NCBI GenBank assembly: GCA_025455865.1
Contig: JALOLS010000003.1
Location: 1-49,130, forward strand
Origin: Thermoleophilia bacterium
GTDB lineage: Bacteria > Actinomycetota > Thermoleophilia > Miltoncostaeales > Miltoncostaeaceae
DNA length: 49,130 nt
Direction of reading: 5' to 3'
Shown piece by piece: positions 33,283 to 41,331 of this stretch. The position numbers and the translations under genes were made by a program. Position 1 is the first letter of the stretch. Every line of letters begins with the position of its first letter. The notes beneath the pieces are model-generated. The model worked only from the letters and a program-made list of their open reading frames with translations. It did no database searches and had not been told where the DNA came from.

Positions 33283-34595
33283 CGGGCGCCCTCGCCCACG
33301 GCATCGCGCAGCGACTGCCGCGACCGGTGGCTGATGACCAACAGCAGCGCGACCAGCCCGAAGTTGGTGACCACGCTCGAGCCCCCGTAGCTCATGAACG
33401 GCAGCGTGACCCCGGTGAGGGGCACCAGGCGGATGACCCCGCCGATGATGAGGAAGGCCTGCAGGCCCATGACCGCGGTCAGCCCGCCGGCCAGGAGCTT
33501 GGAGAAGCCGTCGCGCGCGGCGGTGGCGATGGCGAACCCGCGGGCCACCACGAGCATGAACAACAGCAGCACCGCCACCGCCCCGACGTAGCCCAGGTCG
33601 TTGGCCACGCCCGAGAAGATGAAGTCGGTGGAGAGCGCGGGGATGCGGGTGGTCCCGCCCTCGGTGACCAGCGACGCCTGGCCGAGCCCGGGCCCGACCA
33701 CCCCGCCGTCGGCCAGCGCGTAGAGCGACTGGACCATCTGGTACCCGCGGCCCTGCGGGTCGCCGAAGGGGTCGACCCAGGCGTCGATGCGGGTCTGGAT
33801 GCGCGGGACGGTGGCCCACACCACCAGCGACCCGACCGCGAAGAGCCCGGCCCCGACCGCGGCATAGGCCGCCCGCCCGGTGGCCATGTAGATCATGGCC
33901 AGGAACACCCCGAAGAACAGCAGCGCGGTGCCGAAGTCGTTCAGCACGACGACGGTGGCGAGCGCCGCCCCCCAGAACAGCAGCACCGGGCCGAAGTGGC
34001 GCAGCGCGGGCAGCGACACCCCGAGCCGGCGCTGGGTGGGGATGGCGAGCACCTCGCGCTTGTCGCGCAGGTAGCCGGCCAGGAAGATCACCATCAGCAC
34101 CTTGGCGAGCTCGCCGAGCTGGATGGTCTGGCCCCCGCCGACGCTGATCCACAGCTTCGAGCCGTTGATCTCGGTCCCGAAGATCATCGTGAAGACGAGC
34201 AGCCCGATGGCGGTCGCCCCGATGACGTAGCGGTAGCGCTCGAGCACGCGGTGATCGGGCAGGAAGACCAGCACCGCGATGAACACGGCCGAGCCGGCCA
34301 GCACCCACAGCGCCTGGTCGGCCGCGAGCTCGGGGTCGATGCGGTACAGCGTGACCAGGCCGATCCCGGTGAGGAGCCCGACCACCGGGAGCAGGTAGGG
34401 GTCGGCGAGCGGCGCCCGCAGGCGCAGCGCCACGTGCATGACCACGAACATCATCGCCACGCCGAGCCCGGTCTGCCACGGGCCGGCCACCAGGTCGTCG
34501 GCCCGCGCCGAGGCGACCGCGGCCAGCCCGAGCAGGGCCAGCGCGGTCGCCGGGACCAGGAAGACCAGCTCGCGGGCGCGGATGCTCATCCTCAT
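33279..34595 (-). CDS. rodA: SEDS glycosyltransferase RodA/FtsW
   Basis: This 438-residue polytopic enzyme polymerises lipid II together with a class B PBP. SEDS features are LVTLYRIDPELAADQALWVLAG, INGSKLWISVGGGQTIQLGELAKVLMVIFLAGYL, NDFGTALLFFGVFL, then FGDPQGRGYQMVQSLYALADGGVVGPGLG and the final IRLVPLTGVTLPFMSYGGSS. The catalytic aspartate equivalent lies in the STDFIFS...NDLGY region. Because it pairs with pbpA in a fha-pstP-pknB operon, RodA is the likelier name. FtsW cannot be separated by eye. The ATG at 34595 overlaps the upstream stop (ATGA), with a second ATG 6 nt further in. Confidence 0.92.
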   Translation of the reverse strand: MRMSIRARELVFLVPATALALLGLAAVASARADDLVAGPWQTGLGVAMMFVVMHVALRLRAPLADPYLLPVVGLLTGIGLVTLYRIDPELAADQALWVLAGSAVFIAVLVFLPDHRVLERYRYVIGATAIGLLVFTMIFGTEINGSKLWISVGGGQTIQLGELAKVLMVIFLAGYLRDKREVLAIPTQRRLGVSLPALRHFGPVLLFWGAALATVVVLNDFGTALLFFGVFLAMIYMATGRAAYAAVGAGLFAVGSLVVWATVPRIQTRIDAWVDPFGDPQGRGYQMVQSLYALADGGVVGPGLGQASLVTEGGTTRIPALSTDFIFSGVANDLGYVGAVAVLLLFMLVVARGFAIATAARDGFSKLLAGGLTAVMGLQAFLIIGGVIRLVPLTGVTLPFMSYGGSSVVTNFGLVALLLVISHRSRQSLRDAVGEGAR

Positions 34596-35908
34596 CCCGA
34601 CGGCGGCGTGGGGACGGTCCCGGTGGGCGGCACCGGGGTCACCCGGGGGAGCGTGGTGGCCGGCGGGGGGGCCGGGGGCGGCGGGGGCGGCGGCGGGGCC
34701 ACGCGCAGGCGCGGCCACTCGGCCGGCACCCCGAAGCGCCAGGTCAGCCGGGCGGCCAGCTCGGTGGCCTCGCCCTGGCCGCGGGCGGTGCGCCCGAGGG
34801 CGCCGGGCTCGGCCACCCGGACGTCGTCGGCCGCCACCCCGGTGTCCTGCTCCTGGCGGTAGAGGTGGAGCGCGCCGAGGCCGACCGGGAGCCCGTGGAA
34901 GGTGTGCACGGTGCCGCCCGACCCCTCGTCCACGAAGTAGGTGCGCGACGCCGCCCAGGCGAGCGCCCCGGCCCCGATCCCGACCACGGCGACCGCGGCG
35001 ATGATGATCGGCACCCGCCTCGAGCGGGCCCGGTCCACCTGCTGGAGCACCCGCGGGGCGGGGGGCTCGCCGCTGCGCCCCGGGATGGGCGCGGGCTCGG
35101 CGTCCGGCCCGACCGTCGGGCGGGGCAGGGTGGGCATGCGGCGGGTGTGCGTGGGCACGGGCTCCGGCGGCGGCACCGGGGCCGGGGCCCCGTGGCCCGC
35201 CCGGGCGAGCACCACGGTCACGTTGTCCGGGCCCCCCGCGGCGTTCGCCGCCTCGACCAGCCCGCGCGCGGCGGCGCCCAGGTCCGGGGCGGCGGCCAGC
35301 ACCTCGGCGATCTGCGGGTCCTCGACCGGTCCGCACAGCCCGTCGGAGCAGAACAGCAGCACGTCGCCGTCGTCCAGGTCCAGGTCGGCGGCGTCCACCT
35401 CGACCCGGTCGTCGGCCCCGAGCGCCCGGGTGACCACGTGGCGGTGCGGGTGGCGCTCGGCCTGCTCGGCGGTGATCGTGCCCCGGCGGACCATCTCCCC
35501 GACCACCGAGTGGTCGTCGGTCAGCCGCACCAGGCGCCCCCCGCGCCACAGATAGGCGCGCGAGTCGCCCACGTGCACCAGGTGCAGGCGCCCGTCCTGC
35601 AGCAGCCCCGCGGTGACCGTGGTGCCCATGCCGGCCCGGGAGGGGTCGGCCGCCGCGGCCTGCCGGATGTCGCGGTTGGCCTGCTCGACCGCGGCCTGCA
35701 GGCGCTCCGGGGTGAGCCTGGCGCCGGCCACGTCCTCCAGCGCCCCGGCGGCCATGCCGGAGGCCACCTCGCCGGCGCGCGCCCCCCCCATGCCGTCGGC
35801 CACGCCGAGCAGCGGCGGCGCGACCACGCCGCGGTCCTCGTTGTGAGCGCGGACCCGCCCGGTGTCGGAGGCGTGGGCGAGCTCGACGAGGGTGAGGCCC
35901 GGCGTCAC
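34592..35908 (-). CDS. PP2C phosphatase with membrane anchor and outer domain (PstP-like)
   Basis: This 438-residue Ser/Thr phosphatase opposes the kinases of this operon. The PP2C domain (1-235) shows RVRAHNEDRG, GVADGMGGARAGE, GMGTTVTAG, HVGDSRAYLW, FCSDGL and GGPDNVTVVLAR, with all metal aspartates present. A Pro-rich linker, a helix (about residues 285-305, VPIIIAAVAVVGIGAGALAWAA) and an extracytoplasmic part of about 130 residues with a Pro/Thr-rich tail follow. This is the architecture of mycobacterial PstP. It is the second of two adjacent PP2C genes. GTG 35908 overlaps the stop of the first. The role of its outer domain is unknown. Confidence 0.92.
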   Translation of the reverse strand: MTPGLTLVELAHASDTGRVRAHNEDRGVVAPPLLGVADGMGGARAGEVASGMAAGALEDVAGARLTPERLQAAVEQANRDIRQAAAADPSRAGMGTTVTAGLLQDGRLHLVHVGDSRAYLWRGGRLVRLTDDHSVVGEMVRRGTITAEQAERHPHRHVVTRALGADDRVEVDAADLDLDDGDVLLFCSDGLCGPVEDPQIAEVLAAAPDLGAAARGLVEAANAAGGPDNVTVVLARAGHGAPAPVPPPEPVPTHTRRMPTLPRPTVGPDAEPAPIPGRSGEPPAPRVLQQVDRARSRRVPIIIAAVAVVGIGAGALAWAASRTYFVDEGSGGTVHTFHGLPVGLGALHLYRQEQDTGVAADDVRVAEPGALGRTARGQGEATELAARLTWRFGVPAEWPRLRVAPPPPPPPPAPPPATTLPRVTPVPPTGTVPTPPSG

Positions 35909-36666
35909 CCGTCGCCCGGATCCGGGAGGGTGGTGGCCTCCTCGGTCACGGCGTCCACCCGCGCGAGCACCACCGTGACGTTGTCGCCGCCGCCGGCCGT
36001 GTTGGCCTGGGCCACCAGCTCCGCGGCGGCCTCGCGCAGCGCGGGGCTCGTGCTCACGATGCGCAGGATCTCCGAGTCGGGCACGTAGCCGGTGAGCCCG
36101 TCGGTGCACAAGAGCACCACGTCGCCCGGCTCGAGCTCCTGCTCGGTGGTGTCCACCTTGACCTCGCGCTCGGCGCCGAGCGCACGGGTGATGACGTTGC
36201 GGCTGGGGTGCCGGCTCGCCTCCTCGGGGGTCAGGCTGCCGCTGCGGACCAGCTCGGCCACGATGGAGTGGTCGGCGGTGAGCTGCGCCATCTGCCCGTC
36301 GCGCACCAGGTAGGCCCGCGAGTCGCCCACGTGGGCCAGGTGCAGGCGGCCCTCGCCCACGATGCCGGCGGTGGCGGTGGTGCCCATGCCGGCCCGGGAC
36401 GGGTCGTCGGCCGCCGCCTCGCGGATGTCGCGGTTGGCCCGCTCGAGCGCCTCGCGCAGCGCCTCGGGGCTCGGCTCGCCGCCGATCGAGCGCATCGCGG
36501 CCACGGCCATGTCGGCGGCGACCTCGCCGCCCTGGTGCCCGCCCATGCCGTCGGCCACCGCGATGAGCGGGGGGGCCACCAGGTCGCGGTCCTGGTTCTC
36601 GGCCCGCACCCGGCCCACGTGCGAGAGCTCGGCCAGCTCGACGACCTCCAGGCGCCGGCCCCCCAT
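35905..36666 (-). CDS. Soluble PP2C phosphatase
   Basis: This 253-residue Ser/Thr phosphatase has the PP2C catalytic domain only: RVRAENQDRDLV, AVADGMGGHQGGE, GMGTTATAG, HVGDSRAYLV, LLCTDGLTGYV and GGGDNVTVVLARV. The metal-binding aspartates are complete. There is no membrane segment. It is clearly related to the following membrane-anchored phosphatase: long stretches such as SRAGMGTT and the ANRDIR(E/Q)AAA helix are shared, so a tandem duplication is likely. The ATG shares one base with the fhaB stop (TGATG). Two phosphatases in one operon may split substrates between cytosol and membrane. Confidence 0.92.
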   Translation of the reverse strand: MGGRRLEVVELAELSHVGRVRAENQDRDLVAPPLIAVADGMGGHQGGEVAADMAVAAMRSIGGEPSPEALREALERANRDIREAAADDPSRAGMGTTATAGIVGEGRLHLAHVGDSRAYLVRDGQMAQLTADHSIVAELVRSGSLTPEEASRHPSRNVITRALGAEREVKVDTTEQELEPGDVVLLCTDGLTGYVPDSEILRIVSTSPALREAAAELVAQANTAGGGDNVTVVLARVDAVTEEATTLPDPGDG

Positions 36667-37262
36667 CAGGAGACCTCGAAGCGCAGGACCGTCTCGCCCA
36701 GGCGCACCTCGTCGCCGGGCGTGAGCTCCGCCTCCTTCTTGAGGCGCCGGCCGTTGAGGTAGGTGCCGTTCAGCGAGCCCATGTCCTCGATCAGGTGCCC
36801 GCCGGCGCGGCGGAACACCCGGGCGTGGGTGTGGGAGATGAACTGGTCGGCCACGGTGAGCTGGTTGGACTTCGATCGGCCGATGGTGACGCCGGTCTCG
36901 AGCGGCACGACCAGACCCGGTTCCACCGAGGCCGAGCTGATCACGACCAGGCGCGGGCGCCCGGCCGCGACGGGCGCGGGGTCGGCCACCGCGGCGCCGC
37001 GGGCCCGGGGCAGCGTCGCCGCCTGGCCCGCGACGCGCCCGGGCGCCGCGGTGACCGGGGCGGGCGGCGGCGGCACGCCGCGTCCGGTGGGGGCGGCGGG
37101 GACCGGTGCGGGCGGCGGCGGTGGATCGCGCCGCTCGGGCGGCGCGGTCTCCACCTCGGCCGCCCGGAGCGCCTTGGTCGAGCTCCGCACGACGGCCCAG
37201 ATGAACAGGTAGAGGAGAACCAGGAAGGCCACCTCGGCGATGATGAGGCCGGTCTCGGTCAT
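36666..37262 (-). CDS. fhaB: Membrane-anchored FHA-domain protein (FhaB-like)
   Basis: This 198-residue protein has one N-terminal helix (GLIIAEVAFLVLLYLFIWAVV), a Pro/Ala-rich linker and a C-terminal FHA domain that binds phosphothreonine. The FHA core reads LETGVTIGRSKSNQLTVADQFISHTHARVF...DMGSLNGTYLNGRRL, with the key R, S, H and N all present. It should dock phosphorylated kinases or cell-wall proteins at the membrane. It is slightly longer than mycobacterial FhaB because of the linker. The gene lies 12 bp after fhaA and 1 bp into the first phosphatase. Confidence 0.93.
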   Translation of the reverse strand: MTETGLIIAEVAFLVLLYLFIWAVVRSSTKALRAAEVETAPPERRDPPPPPAPVPAAPTGRGVPPPPAPVTAAPGRVAGQAATLPRARGAAVADPAPVAAGRPRLVVISSASVEPGLVVPLETGVTIGRSKSNQLTVADQFISHTHARVFRRAGGHLIEDMGSLNGTYLNGRRLKKEAELTPGDEVRLGETVLRFEVS

Positions 37263-37274
37263 CGCACGCGAAGG

Positions 37275-38057
37275 TCAGGTCCGCTCGACGCGGATCTCCG
37301 AGGTCCCCATCGTGATCACGTCGCCGCCGCGCAGGGTGTGGCGGCTGACCCGGCGGCCGTTCACCTCGACCCCGTTGGTCGACTCGAGGTCCACCAGCAC
37401 GTAGTCCAGCCCCTCGTGGCGCACCTCGGCGTGGACGCGGCTCACGTTCGGGTCGGGCACCACCACGTCGCAGTCGCGGGAGCGGCCCATCGTGGTGACG
37501 CGCTTGGTCAGCCGCAGCGGGCGCCCGTCGATGACCAGCGTGACCTGGTCGAACACCAGCCCGGCCGCACGGGCCTGCTCGGGCGAGAGCACCTGGGTGC
37601 CGGAGACCGCGTCCAGGGCCTCGTTGCTCGGCGGCGGCCCCTCCACCGGGGCCGGGGGGGCGCCGTTGGCCGGCTTGCTCGACTTGACCGGGTCCATCAT
37701 CCGGCACGCGATCCCGAACTCCCCCGTGCGCAGGTCCTGGTCGGTCTCCAGCCGGATGCGCGGGGGGGAGAGCAGCGACAGGCCCTCGCTGCGCGCGTGG
37801 GCCTCCAGGTAGGACCCGAGCTCGGTCACCAGCGCGCTCTCATACGAGGCGAACTGCCGGCGGTCGGTGGGCGACAGGTACACGGTGTACTGGTTGGGGG
37901 CATAGACCCGCGAGACGGAGACCGTCTTGTGGTCCTCCATCTCCCTGGCCAGCTTCCTGGCCAGCTCGACCGGCTGGAGCGAGCTCCGGAACACCCTTCC
38001 GAAGGTGCGCTCCACCAGCCCCTCGATCTTCTGCTCGATGGTGCGGAGTACGCTCAA
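37275..38057 (-). CDS. fhaA: FHA-domain protein with N-terminal DUF3662 (FhaA-like)
   Basis: This 260-residue protein has an N-terminal DUF3662 domain (about 1-115: LRTIEQKIEGLVERTFGRVF, PVELARKLAREMEDHK, SRVYAPNQYTVYLSPTDR), a short linker, and a C-terminal FHA domain with TTMGRSRDCDVVVPDPNVSRVHAEV and LESTNGVEVNGRRV. It is about half as long as mycobacterial FhaA, because the long central Gln/Gly/Pro-rich region is missing. It should bind phosphothreonine of kinases or the lipid II flippase pseudokinase. The start is TTG 38057, which overlaps the kinase stop (TTGA). No ATG or GTG is available nearby. Confidence 0.92.
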   Translation of the reverse strand: MSVLRTIEQKIEGLVERTFGRVFRSSLQPVELARKLAREMEDHKTVSVSRVYAPNQYTVYLSPTDRRQFASYESALVTELGSYLEAHARSEGLSLLSPPRIRLETDQDLRTGEFGIACRMMDPVKSSKPANGAPPAPVEGPPPSNEALDAVSGTQVLSPEQARAAGLVFDQVTLVIDGRPLRLTKRVTTMGRSRDCDVVVPDPNVSRVHAEVRHEGLDYVLVDLESTNGVEVNGRRVSRHTLRGGDVITMGTSEIRVERT

Positions 38058-39730
38058 CCGGCCGTCCCGCTGGCGGGTGCGGCATGCCCGGGGTCGCGTC
38101 GCATGACAACGCGCCACGGCCGGGCGGCCCAGGCGGCGACGAGTATAGCCGAGGGCAGGAACGCCACCAGCACCGCCAGGGGGTCGGGGGCGATGACCGC
38201 CTGGACCACCGCGAGCGACCCGATCCACCCGAGCGCCCACACCAGGCGCGGCCCGTCTCCGCGGGCCCGGGCCAGGAGGGGCACCAGCATGCTGAAGGCC
38301 ACCATCACGACGGCGGCCGCGAGCACCTCGGGGCGGTCGCGCAGGGGGGCCCAGACCCGCTCGGCGGCCGCCAGGGGCGACGCCTCGCCGGCCAGGGCGT
38401 CGGCGGCGGAGCGCACCGGGCGGCTGCCGAAGAGCAGGCCGTCCCCGCTCCCGGCGCCGACCTGCCAGGCGATCGCCACGGCCACGCCGGTGGTCGCCGC
38501 CCACAGGCGGGCCCAGGTGCCCCGCACCCGGCCGGCGAGCAGCGCGTAGAGCGGCCCGAGGCCCATGGCGAACAGCGGCGGGGCCGCGGCCGGGAGCAGG
38601 ACGGCGCGGCCGGACCCCCGGCCGAGCAGGAGCAGGGCGATCCCGCCGGCGAGCACCAGCGCGCCGAGGGCCGGGGCGTCGCGGGCCACCAGCGCCGCCG
38701 AGGCCACCACACCCAGGAACGCCGCGAGGCCCGGCCGCAGCCAGGCGAGCGCCGCGGCGAGCGCCCCGACCCCGAGCGCGCCCCAGCCCGGCAGGCGCCC
38801 GGCCTGGTCGGCCGCCCAGCCGGCGAGCGCCCCGGCGGCCCCGGCGGCGGCGAGCGGGGGCACCAGGCGGCCCATGCGGGTGGGCCAGGCGCTCCGGGCG
38901 CCCTCGCCCAGCCCCCCGGCCTCGGCCCGCAGCACGCGCGCGAGGTCGGCGGGCGCGGGCCGGCGGTCCGGGTCGCGGGCCAGCCCGGCCTCGACCGCGC
39001 GCACGAGCCGGGTGGGCAGGTCGGGGCGCACGCGGGCGAGCGGCGGGATGTCGCGGGCGGCGGCCCGGCGGGCGGTCTCCACCGGGCTCACGGCCATGAG
39101 CGGGTTGGCCCCGGTGAGCGCCTCGTACAGCAGCAGGCTCGCGGCGAACACGTCGGCGGGCTCGCCCGCGCGCTCCCCGGCCGCCTGCTCCGGGGCCATG
39201 TAGGCCATGGTCCCGATGACCTGCCCGGTCATCGTCATGCGGTGCTCGCCCGCGAGCCGGGCCACCCCGAAGTCGGTCAGCCGCGCGCGGCCGTCGGGGC
39301 CCATCAGCACGTTGGCGGGCTTCACGTCGCGGTGCACCACCCCGCGCCCGTGCGCATGGTCGAGCGCCTCGAGCACGTCGGCGGCGCACTCCACCGCGGC
39401 CCGGTCGCCGCCGCGCCACCCGCCGTCCATGAGGCGGTCCAGCGACGGGCCCTCCACCAGCTCGCTCACCAGGTAGAAGGCGTCGCGCTCCTCGCCCCAG
39501 TCGAGCAGGGCGACCACGCCGGGGTGGCCCAGCCGGCTCGCGGCCCGGATCTCGGCGCCCACGCGCCGCTCGAGCCCGAGCTCGGCGGGGATCTCCTTGA
39601 CCGCCACCTCGCGCCCGGTGGCCTGGTCCTGGGCGCGGAAGACGCGCGCGGTGGCCCCGTGCCCCAGCATGGGGCCGAGCACGTAGCGGCCGAGGACGCG
39701 GGCCGGGGCGTGGGCGGTCGGGGCGGTCAC
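38054..39730 (-). CDS. Polytopic Ser/Thr protein kinase heading the division operon
   Basis: This 558-residue kinase has a complete N-terminal catalytic domain (about 12-275): MLGHGATARVF, VAVKEIPAE (K45), VVHRDVKPANV, TDFGVARL, TGQVIGTMAYMAPEQ. Residues 285-545 are unusually hydrophobic and contain about 8-10 helices, with short loops and a basic C-terminal tail. Most bacterial membrane kinases have one helix, so this is an atypical architecture. The membrane part has no recognised family in my reading. It may sense a membrane signal or be a transporter-like or sensor module. The GTG at 39730 fits homology, and a TACGAT -10 lies 65 nt upstream. Its stop overlaps fhaA. Confidence 0.85.
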   Translation of the reverse strand: MTAPTAHAPARVLGRYVLGPMLGHGATARVFRAQDQATGREVAVKEIPAELGLERRVGAEIRAASRLGHPGVVALLDWGEERDAFYLVSELVEGPSLDRLMDGGWRGGDRAAVECAADVLEALDHAHGRGVVHRDVKPANVLMGPDGRARLTDFGVARLAGEHRMTMTGQVIGTMAYMAPEQAAGERAGEPADVFAASLLLYEALTGANPLMAVSPVETARRAAARDIPPLARVRPDLPTRLVRAVEAGLARDPDRRPAPADLARVLRAEAGGLGEGARSAWPTRMGRLVPPLAAAGAAGALAGWAADQAGRLPGWGALGVGALAAALAWLRPGLAAFLGVVASAALVARDAPALGALVLAGGIALLLLGRGSGRAVLLPAAAPPLFAMGLGPLYALLAGRVRGTWARLWAATTGVAVAIAWQVGAGSGDGLLFGSRPVRSAADALAGEASPLAAAERVWAPLRDRPEVLAAAVVMVAFSMLVPLLARARGDGPRLVWALGWIGSLAVVQAVIAPDPLAVLVAFLPSAILVAAWAARPWRVVMRRDPGHAAPASGTAG

Positions 39731-39859
39731 GGGTGGGGACCCCTTCGGCGCCGCCCGGACCGGTCCTCCGGCCGCGGGCGGGATGGGAGCGGCGATCGTA
39801 GCGCCGCGCGTGGGGGGCGGGCACGGGCCGGGTCCCGGCGGGGGGAGCACCGGCGCGGG

Positions 39860-39887
39860 TTGCCGTGTCCGCGCGCGCTGGTACGGT
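39860..39887 (+). promoter_or_regulatory. Promoter of the Ser/Arg-rich protein gene
   Basis: TTGCCG (39860-39865) and TACGGT (39882-39887) are separated by 16 nt. Transcription would begin near 39894, just ahead of the structured leader. Confidence 0.45.
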
Positions 39888-39889
39888 CA

Positions 39890-39985
39890 GCGGAACCCGG
39901 CGTGGCAGGGAAGCGCGCCGGGGGGTGGAATCCTTGGGCACCGAGACTCCGGGCAGCGACCATCGCCTGCCCGCCTCCATGGTGA
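39890..39985 (+). promoter_or_regulatory. Structured 5' leader, possible regulatory RNA
   Basis: CCCGGCG (39896-39902) pairs with CGCCGGG (39916-39922) around a 13-nt loop TGGCAGGGAAGCG. Next, GGTGGAATCC... follows and may pair GGTG with CACC. A third hairpin GGGCA-GCGA-CCA-TCGC-C-TGCCC spans about 39951-39972. Some words (GGAACCC, GGTGGAATCC) recall c-di-AMP or cobalamin riboswitches, but the most conserved parts of either are not seen. Class unknown. Confidence 0.3.
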
Positions 39986-40058
39986 GGACGGCCTTCCCGA
40001 CATCCCCCCGCCGGCACCGCGTCCCCGCGGCCCGACCGGCCTGCCCGCAGGCGGCCTG

Positions 40059-41309
40059 ATGGCGCGCGACGACGACTTCTTCCCCGACGAGGAGCAGGAC
40101 ACCGGCGTCACGCCGGCGGTGAGCGGATCCGAGCGCCCGTCGCGCTCGCGCTCGTCCTCCTCGCGGTCCTCGCGCGGCTCGAAGTCCTCGCGCTCCTCAT
40201 CGCGCGGCGGCTCATCGCGCGGCGGTTCCTCGCGCGGGTCCCGGCCTCCGGGCAAGGGCGGGGCGGCGGTGCTCCAGCAGCCCGGCGTGCGCATCGCGCT
40301 CGGCGCGGTGTTCCTGGTCGTGCTGATCCTGGTCATCACCCTCGTGGTGCAGGACTGCCGGCGCAACCAGCTCGTGGACTCCTACCGCTCCTACGTCAAC
40401 GGGGCCACGCAGATCTCGGCCGACTCGTCCAAGCAGGGCGACCAGCTCCAGACGATCCTCGCCAACCGCAACGGCGAGCGGCCGGCCGACCTGCAGGCGC
40501 GGGTCAACCAGCTGGCCGCCCAGGCCCAGCGGCTGGTCGACCGGGCCGAGGCCCTCGACCCGCCGGGCAGCCTCGACGCGCCCAACCAGAGCCTGGTCAC
40601 GGCGCTCCAGTACCGGGTCATCGGCCTGCGGGCGGTGGCCGACGCGATCCCCACGGTGGTGCAGTCGCGCAACCAGACCAACGCCTCGGCGATCCTGGCC
40701 GAGGCCATGCAGCGCTTCCTGGCCAGCGACGTCATCTTCGAGGACTCCTTCGCCGGGCCGGCCAAGCAGGCGCTGGCCGACGACGACGTGACCGGCATCC
40801 AGGTGCCCGAGCGCGAGTACTTCCTGGGCGGCTCGCGGGCCAACCAGGCGTCCCCGTCCGGCGCCCGGCAGCTCATCCCGGCGCTCCAGCGCACCGGCGG
40901 GACCACCACCACCGACGGCACCACCACCGGCGGCGTCCGCGGCACCGCGCTCGACTCGGTCGAGGCGGTCCCCGAGGGGGTCACCCTCGAGGCCGGCTCC
41001 ACGACCACGATCCAGGCCTCGGAGCAGCTCCAGTGGAAGGTCACGGTCAGCAACGGCGGCGACTTCCAGGTGAACGGGGTCATCGTGCGGGCCACCTTCG
41101 CGAGCGCGGCCAGCCCGAACGGCGCGCAGACGGTCGAGAAGGAGATCCCGACCATCGCCCCGGGCGAGAACGCCACCGTGAACCTCCCCGGCCCCAAGAG
41201 CCCCACCTTCGGCGAGGAGTCGACCCTCAAGGTGCAGGTCGTCCCGGTCGCGGGCGAGACCCGGGTCGACAACAACCAGGCCGAGTACCCGGTCAAGATC
41301 GTCTTCTGA
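40059..41309 (+). CDS. Ser/Arg-rich membrane protein with CARDB-like outer domain
   Basis: This 416-residue protein is of no family I recognise as a whole. The cytoplasmic N-terminus (1-70) is acidic for 20 residues, then a low-complexity Ser/Arg stretch (RSRSSSSRSSRG, SSRGGSSRGG repeats). One helix follows at about 78-98 (ALGAVFLVVLILVITLVV). The outside part begins with a helical segment (100-260), has a Thr/Gly linker (TTTTDGTTTGG) and ends in an Ig-like CARDB-type domain (WKVTVSNGGDFQVNGVIVRATF...NNQAEYPVKIVF). The Ser-rich tail is a likely target of the neighbouring Ser/Thr kinases. ATG 40059 overlaps an upstream TGA. It is first of a five- or six-gene plus-strand set. Confidence 0.78.
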   Translation: MARDDDFFPDEEQDTGVTPAVSGSERPSRSRSSSSRSSRGSKSSRSSSRGGSSRGGSSRGSRPPGKGGAAVLQQPGVRIALGAVFLVVLILVITLVVQDCRRNQLVDSYRSYVNGATQISADSSKQGDQLQTILANRNGERPADLQARVNQLAAQAQRLVDRAEALDPPGSLDAPNQSLVTALQYRVIGLRAVADAIPTVVQSRNQTNASAILAEAMQRFLASDVIFEDSFAGPAKQALADDDVTGIQVPEREYFLGGSRANQASPSGARQLIPALQRTGGTTTTDGTTTGGVRGTALDSVEAVPEGVTLEAGSTTTIQASEQLQWKVTVSNGGDFQVNGVIVRATFASAASPNGAQTVEKEIPTIAPGENATVNLPGPKSPTFGEESTLKVQVVPVAGETRVDNNQAEYPVKIVF

Positions 41310-41317
41310 TCCCGGGC

Positions 41318-41323
41318 TACGCT
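41318..41323 (+). promoter_or_regulatory. -10 hexamer TACGCT before the DUF4446 gene
   Basis: TACGCT ends 8 nt before the GTG at 41332, in the short gap behind the Ser/Arg-rich protein. It would give a near-leaderless message in addition to read-through from upstream. Confidence 0.35.
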
Positions 41324-41331
41324 CCGGGGGC

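Larger units (their letters stand above)
39731..40058. other. 328-bp divergent regulatory region
   Basis: This gap separates the minus-strand division operon from the plus-strand Ser/Arg-rich protein gene. On the minus strand TACGAT (39800-39795) is a candidate -10 for the operon. On the plus strand a promoter (39860-39887) is followed by a leader of about 165 nt with predicted hairpins, both given separately. A frame from GTG 39925 to TGA 40059 is open but unconvincing. Confidence 0.55.

Noticed and set aside
39890-40058. c-di-AMP (ydaO) or cobalamin riboswitch before the Ser/Arg-rich protein
   Set aside because: Some short words fit, but the most conserved parts (the CAGCTAAC region of ydaO, the GCCACTG box of cobalamin riboswitches) are not present. 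I kept only an unspecified structured leader.
39925-40059. A 44-codon upstream frame that ends in TGATG over the start of the Ser/Arg-rich protein
   Set aside because: There is no SD, composition is like random high-GC frames, and it overlaps predicted RNA hairpins. A leader peptide is possible but unsupported.
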